The notes under the pieces are model-generated. The model made no database searches, was not told where the DNA came from, and saw only the letters and a list, made by a program, of their open reading frames with translations. Made by a program: the position numbers and the translations under genes. This document shows, piece by piece, positions 59,070-64,000 of a stretch of DNA of 64,000 nt (the first letter of the stretch is position 1; each line of letters opens with the position of its first letter). This DNA is from Thermomonas fusca DSM 15424 (GTDB taxonomy: Bacteria > Pseudomonadota > Gammaproteobacteria > Xanthomonadales > Xanthomonadaceae), in contig NZ_AUIV01000024.1 in assembly GCF_000423885.1 (NCBI RefSeq), positions 1 to 64,000 on the forward strand, written 5' to 3'.

Positions 59070-61544
59070 ATGAGCTTCGCCCTGCCTTTCCTCGTCATTT
59101 TCGCCGCTGGCGCGTTTGCCGCCTACCACCGGTTGCGGCTTGCAGTCTGGGCCGCACTGGCCATCACCCTGCTGGTGGCCGCCTGGCTGCTGGGTGCCAG
59201 CCCTGTCGCCTCGGCCATTGCCGCGGCACTGGTGGCTCTGGTCGCGGTGCCGCTGCTGGTGCCGGCCATCCGCAAACCGCTGTTGACCGCGCCGGCGCTG
59301 GGCTTCCTGCGCAAGGCGCTGCCGCCGCTGTCACAGACCGAGAAGATCGCGCTGGAAACCGGCTCGGTCGGCTTCGAGGGCGACCTGTTCTCCGGCAAGC
59401 CCGAATGGAACAAGCTGCTGGCTTACCCGAAGCCGCAGCTGAGCGCGGAAGAACAGGCTTTCCTCGACGGCCCGGTGGAAGAGCTGTGCAAGCGCATCAA
59501 CGACTGGGAAATCACCCACGTCCACGCCGACCTGCCGCCGGAGCTGTGGGACTTCATCAAGCGCAACAAGTTCTTCGGGATGATCATCCCGAAGCAGTAC
59601 GGCGGTCTGGGCTTCTCCGCGCTGGCCCACCACAAGGTGATCCAGAAGATCGCTTCGATCTCCAGCGTGGTCAGCGCTACCGTCGGCGTGCCCAACTCGC
59701 TGGGCCCCGGCGAGCTGATCAACCACTACGGCACCCAGCAACAGAAGGACTACTACCTGCCGCGGCTGGCGATCGGCCAGGAAGTTCCCTGCTTCGGCCT
59801 GACCGGCCCGTTCGCCGGCTCGGACGCGACTTCGATCCCCGACTTCGGCATCGTCTGCAAGGGCGAATGGAACGGCGCCAACGTGCTGGGCCTGCGCCTG
59901 ACCTTCGACAAGCGCTACATCACCCTGGCCCCGGTCTCCACCCTGATCGGCCTGGCCTTCCGCATGTATGACCCGGAAGGCCTGATCGGTGACACCCGCG
60001 ACATTGGCATCACCCTGGCGCTGCTGCCGCGCGACACCGAGGGCGTCGACGTCGGCCGCCGCCACTTCCCGCTGAACTCGCCGTTCCAGAACGGCCCGGT
60101 GCGCGGCAAGGAAGTGTTCATCCCGCTCAGCCAGCTGATCGGCGGCGTGGACATGGCCGGCAAGGGCTGGAACATGCTCAACGAGTGCCTGGCCGTGGGC
60201 CGCTCGATCACCCTGCCCTCCACCGCCAGCGGCGGCGCCAAGGCCGGCGCGGTGGTGACCGGCGCCTACGCCCGCATCCGCAAGCAGTTCGGCCTGCCGG
60301 TGGGCCGCTTCGAGGGCGTGGAGGAAGCGCTGGCGCGGATCGGCGGCAAGGCCTATGCGATCAGCGCGCTGTCGCAGGCCACCGCGGCCGCGGTGGATCG
60401 CGGCGACGTGCCGTCGGTGCCGTCGGCGATCGCCAAGTACCACTGCACCAACGCCGGTCGCGACATCGCCAAGGACATCATGGATGTCATCGGCGGCAAG
60501 GGGATCATTTTGGGCCCGCGCAACTTCGCCGGGCGTTCGTGGCAGGCCGCGCCGATCGCGATCACGGTGGAAGGCGCCAACATCATGACCCGCAGCCTGC
60601 TGATCTTCGGCCAGGGCTCGATCCTCTGCCATCCGTACATCCTCAAGGAAATGCGCGCGGCGCAGGACCCGGACGCCAAAGCGGGGCTGGAGGCGCTGGA
60701 CGGCGCGCTGTATGCGCACGTCGGCGGCGCGATCTCGAATGCGGTGCGTTCGTTCTGGCTTGGCCTGACCGGCTCGCGCCTGCAGGCGACCGCGGGCGAT
60801 GCGTACACGAAGAAGTTCTTCCGCAAGCTCAACCGCTACGCCGCCAACCTGGCCCTGCTGACCGACGTGTCGCTGGGCGCGCTGGGCGGCCGGCTCAAGT
60901 TCAAGGAGTCGCTGTCCGGCCGTCTTGGCGACGTGCTCAGCCACCTGTACATGATGGGCGCGGTGCTCAAGCGTCATCATGACGAGGGCTGCCCGGAAGC
61001 CGACAAGCCGCTGCTGGCCTGGGCCTTCCACAACAGCGCCTACGAGATCGAGCTGGCGCTGTCGCAGGCGCTGCGCAACTTCCCGATCAAGCCGCTGGGC
61101 TGGCTGCTGTGGCCGGTGGTGTTCCCGCTGGGCCGCCGCGCCGTTGCCCCGGGCGACCGCCTCAGCCATCGCGTCGCGATGCTGCTGATGGCGCCGAACG
61201 AGGCCCGCGAGCGGATGGCCAGCGGCGTGTTCCTGACCCCGGGCGAGCACAACCCCGGCGGCCGCATCAACAGCTATCTGGCGAAAGCCATTCTGGCCGA
61301 GCCGGTGGAGCGCAAGTTCCTGAAGGCGCTGAAGACCAAGGACATCGAAGCGCTGGACTTCGCCTCGCAGCTGGACGAGGGCGTGCGCGAGGGCTGGATC
61401 ACCGCCGAGGAACGCAAGCAGCTGGAAGAGCTGCACGCGATCACCCTGGACACGATCACGGTGGACGACTTCGACGCCCACGAGCTGCGTGCGGCCAGCT
61501 ATTACGACGGCCGCGCCGACGACGGCAGGCGCGCGGTCGCCTGA
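59070..61544 (+). CDS. fadE: Long-chain acyl-CoA dehydrogenase, FadE type
   Basis: First oxidation step of fatty-acid beta-oxidation. The 824-aa protein has the FadE layout: two N-terminal transmembrane segments (LPFLVIFAAGAFAAY, AALAITLLVAAWLLG), acyl-CoA dehydrogenase N and middle domains (FFGMIIPKQYGGLGFS, CFGLTGPFAGSDATS), the C-terminal FAD domain (RKQFGLPVGRFEGVEEALARIGG, KDIMDVIGGKGI) and the extra DUF1974-type C-terminal region of FadE. ATG 59070 has GGAG upstream; an earlier in-frame start is unlikely. Confidence 0.93.
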   Translation: MSFALPFLVIFAAGAFAAYHRLRLAVWAALAITLLVAAWLLGASPVASAIAAALVALVAVPLLVPAIRKPLLTAPALGFLRKALPPLSQTEKIALETGSVGFEGDLFSGKPEWNKLLAYPKPQLSAEEQAFLDGPVEELCKRINDWEITHVHADLPPELWDFIKRNKFFGMIIPKQYGGLGFSALAHHKVIQKIASISSVVSATVGVPNSLGPGELINHYGTQQQKDYYLPRLAIGQEVPCFGLTGPFAGSDATSIPDFGIVCKGEWNGANVLGLRLTFDKRYITLAPVSTLIGLAFRMYDPEGLIGDTRDIGITLALLPRDTEGVDVGRRHFPLNSPFQNGPVRGKEVFIPLSQLIGGVDMAGKGWNMLNECLAVGRSITLPSTASGGAKAGAVVTGAYARIRKQFGLPVGRFEGVEEALARIGGKAYAISALSQATAAAVDRGDVPSVPSAIAKYHCTNAGRDIAKDIMDVIGGKGIILGPRNFAGRSWQAAPIAITVEGANIMTRSLLIFGQGSILCHPYILKEMRAAQDPDAKAGLEALDGALYAHVGGAISNAVRSFWLGLTGSRLQATAGDAYTKKFFRKLNRYAANLALLTDVSLGALGGRLKFKESLSGRLGDVLSHLYMMGAVLKRHHDEGCPEADKPLLAWAFHNSAYEIELALSQALRNFPIKPLGWLLWPVVFPLGRRAVAPGDRLSHRVAMLLMAPNEARERMASGVFLTPGEHNPGGRINSYLAKAILAEPVERKFLKALKTKDIEALDFASQLDEGVREGWITAEERKQLEELHAITLDTITVDDFDAHELRAASYYDGRADDGRRAVA

Positions 61545-61593
61545 TTTCCGCCGCAGTCCCGGCCGCGTGCCGGGATTGCGGCATCTCGCTTCC

Positions 61594-62055
61594 ATGTCCG
61601 TCCTCTCGACCTATCGCTCACTCGCCCGCTGGCCCGCGGGCCGCTGGCTGTTCTCGCGGCTGGTGTGCTGGAAAGCGCCGTATTTTTCCAGCATCACCCC
61701 GCGCATCGAATCGCTGGAACCCGGCCGCTGCATCGCCACGCTGCGCCACCGTCGCGGCGTGACCAATCACCTCGGCACGGTGCATGCGATCGCCCTGTGC
61801 AACCTGGCCGAGTTCACCGGCGGACTGGCCTGCGACGCCAGCATCCCGCCGTCGATGCGCTGGATTCCCAAGGGCATGACCGTGGCCTACCTGAAGAAGG
61901 CGGTGGGTACGATGCGCGCCACGGCCACGCCGGGGTTTCCGCCGCGCGCAGCGGCCGAGGGCTACGAACTGCCTTTCGAGGTGGTGGTGGAAGATTCGCG
62001 TGGCGAAGCGGTGTTCCGCGCCAGTATCGCGATGTGGGTGTCACCGAAGGGCTGA
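61594..62055 (+). CDS. DUF4442 hotdog-fold (thioesterase-like) protein
   Basis: A 153-aa protein of the DUF4442/PaaI-like hotdog group. The helix-strand core RGVTNHLGTVHAIALCNLAEFTGGLA carries the usual catalytic-region residues, followed by PKGMTVAYLKKAVG strands. ATG 61594 is 49 bp after fadE, so it is probably co-transcribed and acts on acyl-CoA thioesters; activity is inferred. Confidence 0.85.
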   Translation: MSVLSTYRSLARWPAGRWLFSRLVCWKAPYFSSITPRIESLEPGRCIATLRHRRGVTNHLGTVHAIALCNLAEFTGGLACDASIPPSMRWIPKGMTVAYLKKAVGTMRATATPGFPPRAAAEGYELPFEVVVEDSRGEAVFRASIAMWVSPKG

Positions 62056-62106
62056 TGCACTTGCCCGCGCGCCAGCGCGACGCGACGGCTGCGATCCCCG
62101 ATGCAG

Positions 62107-63447
62107 CTACTCCGGCGCACCACGTTCGGCGGGCAGCCTTCGCTCTTCCCGCAACAGGCGCCACACACTGACGGTCATCGCTCCGGCCACGGCCAGCCCG
62201 ACGCCAAAGACGACCTGCGATCCGAACACGGAAAGCAGCTTGTAGATCCACGAGAAACTGAGCTCGCCACCGCGGTAGAAGGCGGTGTCGATTGCGGCAC
62301 CGGCCTTGTAGCGCCACTGCCGGTCCACCCGCGTGTAGATGGTCTCCCGCCCCGGCTTCATCAGGGAGAACTCGTTCGAACGGGTGACCACCTGCACGAT
62401 GCCGACCACGATCGGGAACGGCGAGGCAGTCAGCACGGCAAAACCCAGCAGCAGTGCCACCATCGGAATCATCAACACCGGCAGCAGGCCGAAGCGCGAC
62501 AACAGCGCACGCGTGATGAACACCTGCACCAGCAAGGTCAGCACGTTCACCGCGATGTCGATGTTGGCGAAGTAGGCGGTGCGTGCCTCGTCGGTTGCAA
62601 AGGCCTCGCGTGCGATCACGGCCTGCTGGTTGTAGAGCAGCTGGCCCACGCCGACGCCAAGAAACACCAGCACGGCCAGCCATCGCAGCAGCGGCTCCCT
62701 GGCGATCAGCTTCAACCCGGCCAGCACGTCGCCACCCATCGCGCTTTCATTGTCGCGGCCAAGCTGTTCCTCGCGAAGCAATGCCCAACGGCGCAGCCGC
62801 CAGATGCAGAACAGGCACGCCGTCAGGAACACGGCAGAGAACAGCATGAGGTTGGCAAGGCCCACCCTTTCGGCCAGCGTGCGGGTGATCAGCGGGCCCG
62901 AAAAGGCACCGATGGTGCCGGCGGCGCCGATGTAGCCGTAGAACTTCTTCGCCTCGACATGGGTGAACACGTCGGCCATGAAGCTCCAGAACACCGCAAC
63001 CGAGAACACGTTGAACACCGTGACCCAGAGGAAAAACGCCATCCCGCGCCCGCCCACCCGGCTGTCGAACAGCAGGTAGAAACCGAGCAGGCACAGGATG
63101 AAGAAGCCGAACATCACCGGCAGGAAAACCCGCCGCGGAAACCGACTGACCAGGGCACCGTACAGGGGCTGCGCCAGCAGGATGAGCGCGAACGTGCAGG
63201 TCGCAAGCACCTGCAGGATCAACTCCTTCAACGGGACGCCGTGGCGCTCGAACAGCGCAACCATCGCCTGGGGGAACACCGCCTCGACCTCGCTGGATGC
63301 GCCCATCGCGTCGCGCACCGGGCGCAGCACGTAATAGCCGCACAGCAGGCAGAAGAAAAACAGGAACGACCACAGCAGCGGCGGCGAATCGCCCAGCGCG
63401 GCTTTGAAGCGACCGAAACTGCCGGCGACGGCGGGGCGTTGGGACAT
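62107..63447 (-). CDS. ATP/ADP-translocase-like or MFS-type membrane transporter
   Basis: A 446-aa integral membrane protein with about 12 predicted helices (for example LLWSFLFFFCLLCGYYVL, FLWVTVFNVFSVAVFWSFMADVF, FGSQVVFGVGLAVAGAMTVSVW). YYVLRPVRDAMG at the end of the first helix and the VFNVFSVAVFWSFMAD helix are typical of the NTP/NDP exchange (ATP:ADP antiporter-like) family found widely in free-living bacteria, whose substrate there is unknown. Convergent with the DUF4442 gene. Confidence 0.8.
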   Translation of the reverse strand: MSQRPAVAGSFGRFKAALGDSPPLLWSFLFFFCLLCGYYVLRPVRDAMGASSEVEAVFPQAMVALFERHGVPLKELILQVLATCTFALILLAQPLYGALVSRFPRRVFLPVMFGFFILCLLGFYLLFDSRVGGRGMAFFLWVTVFNVFSVAVFWSFMADVFTHVEAKKFYGYIGAAGTIGAFSGPLITRTLAERVGLANLMLFSAVFLTACLFCIWRLRRWALLREEQLGRDNESAMGGDVLAGLKLIAREPLLRWLAVLVFLGVGVGQLLYNQQAVIAREAFATDEARTAYFANIDIAVNVLTLLVQVFITRALLSRFGLLPVLMIPMVALLLGFAVLTASPFPIVVGIVQVVTRSNEFSLMKPGRETIYTRVDRQWRYKAGAAIDTAFYRGGELSFSWIYKLLSVFGSQVVFGVGLAVAGAMTVSVWRLLREERRLPAERGAPE

Positions 63448-63516
63448 GGCTGCCGGAAGACGGGCGAACGGTGCGCAACGGTAACCGCTGCAGGCCCATC
63501 CGCGCCACCCCGCCAA

Positions 63517-63530
63517 AGAGCATTTGCTCT
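63517..63530. repeat. Small hairpin between divergent genes
   Basis: AGAGCA-TT-TGCTCT, a 6-bp-arm inverted repeat in the 126-bp gap between the transporter and the GMC oxidoreductase genes. It may be an operator; there is no other support. Confidence 0.3.
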
Positions 63531-63573
63531 AGGGACGGCGCATACGTTCGACTGGTCATCGCAGGGGGCGCAC

Positions 63574-64000
63574 GTGTACGACTACATCATCATCGGCGCC
63601 GGCTCGGCCGGCTGCGTGCTGGCCAACCGCCTGAGCGAAGACCCCACGGTCACGGTGCTGCTGCTGGAAGCCGGCGGCCGTGACTGGCACCCGTTCGTGC
63701 ACATGCCCGCCGGTCTGGCGCGCATCGCCGCGCTGAAATCGATCAACTGGGACTACGCCACCGTGCCGCAGCCGCAGCTGGGCGGACGCGTGCTGTGGTG
63801 CCCGCGCGGCAAGCTGCTGGGTGGTTCCAGTTCGATCAACGCGATGTGCTACATCCGCGGCGTCGCCGCGGACTACGACGCCTGGGCCACCGGCGGTGCC
63901 GACGGCTGGCACTGGGACAACGTGCTGCCCTACTTCCGCAAGTCCGAGGGCAATGCCCGCGGCGGCGATGCGTGGCATGGCGCGGAAGGCCCGCTCAGCG
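63574..64000 (+). CDS. GMC-family FAD oxidoreductase (choline dehydrogenase-like), cut by window end
   Basis: The first 142 residues of a GMC oxidoreductase: FAD-binding YIIIGAGSAGCVLANRLSEDP with the dinucleotide GxGxxG motif, the GMC signature region RGKLLGGSSSINAMCYIRG and YDAWATGGADGWHWDNVLPYFRKSE. Start is GTG 63574 with a GGGGG-type ribosome site about 6 nt upstream. The substrate (choline, alcohol or other) cannot be told from this part. Confidence 0.93.
   Translation, partial: MYDYIIIGAGSAGCVLANRLSEDPTVTVLLLEAGGRDWHPFVHMPAGLARIAALKSINWDYATVPQPQLGGRVLWCPRGKLLGGSSSINAMCYIRGVAADYDAWATGGADGWHWDNVLPYFRKSEGNARGGDAWHGAEGPLS

Overview
The window is GC-rich DNA from a gammaproteobacterium, most likely of the Xanthomonadaceae (Lysobacter/Luteimonas/Xanthomonas type). 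Pointers are the metX-metB-hom order, two Oar-like TonB-dependent receptors, a shikimate kinase/dehydroquinate synthase locus, hemE, prfC, GTP-type PEP carboxykinase and many GTGA/ATGA stop-start overlaps. The genus cannot be fixed from the sequence alone. No tRNA, rRNA or CRISPR array was recognised.

Region 1 (1 to about 12,850) is an accessory island. Its left part holds the end of an IS5-type transposase inside an ISL3-type remnant, a compact mercury-resistance unit (merR divergent from merTPA, with a 19-bp-spaced mer promoter), a complete IS1595-family element with an 8-bp target duplication, an XRE regulator divergent from an unknown gene across a 17-bp dyad, and an SseB-like/BPSL0761-like pair. 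Its right part is a tight three-gene operon on the minus strand encoding two tyrosine-recombinase-like proteins (467 and 1137 aa) and a 267-aa partner. I read this as the Gamma-Mobile-Trio gmtY-gmtZ-gmtX. The island ends inside a chromosomal cobalamin-binding-protein gene, which is truncated in frame at the junction.

Region 2 (12,850-25,100) is core metabolism: pdxH, dodecin, a single-frame aroK-aroB fusion, a VOC protein, a WGR protein, hemE, a large hybrid sensor kinase, a yceI-cytochrome b561-yceI operon, a glutaredoxin-like gene and sdaA. Region 3 (25,200-30,460) encodes a propeller-GGDEF cyclase and a MASE1-GGDEF-EAL protein. The cyclase shares its sensory architecture with the hybrid kinase.

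Region 4 (30,400-34,280) is the methionine operon metX-metB-hom. A SAM riboswitch precedes it, followed by a hairpin that buries the metX Shine-Dalgarno sequence. Region 5 (34,280-45,130) has a LytM peptidase, an HDOD protein, prfC, a CBS protein, a GT2 glycosyltransferase, mtgA, hslO, a secreted protein of unknown function, and an ECF sigma/anti-sigma/DUF4097 operon.

Region 6 (45,200-56,330) holds two paralogous TonB-dependent receptors flanking two TPR-sulfotransferases. An IS3-family element sits between the promoter and the coding region of one receptor. Region 7 (56,400-64,000) holds pckG, a TetR regulator divergent from a large acyl-CoA dehydrogenase, a DUF4442 protein, an ATP/ADP-translocase-like carrier, and the start of a GMC oxidoreductase that runs off the window.

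Several genes (aroKB, the WGR gene, the first yceI, prfC, possibly the M23 gene) have a -10-like hexamer only 6-8 nt before the ATG and no Shine-Dalgarno sequence, which suggests leaderless transcripts.
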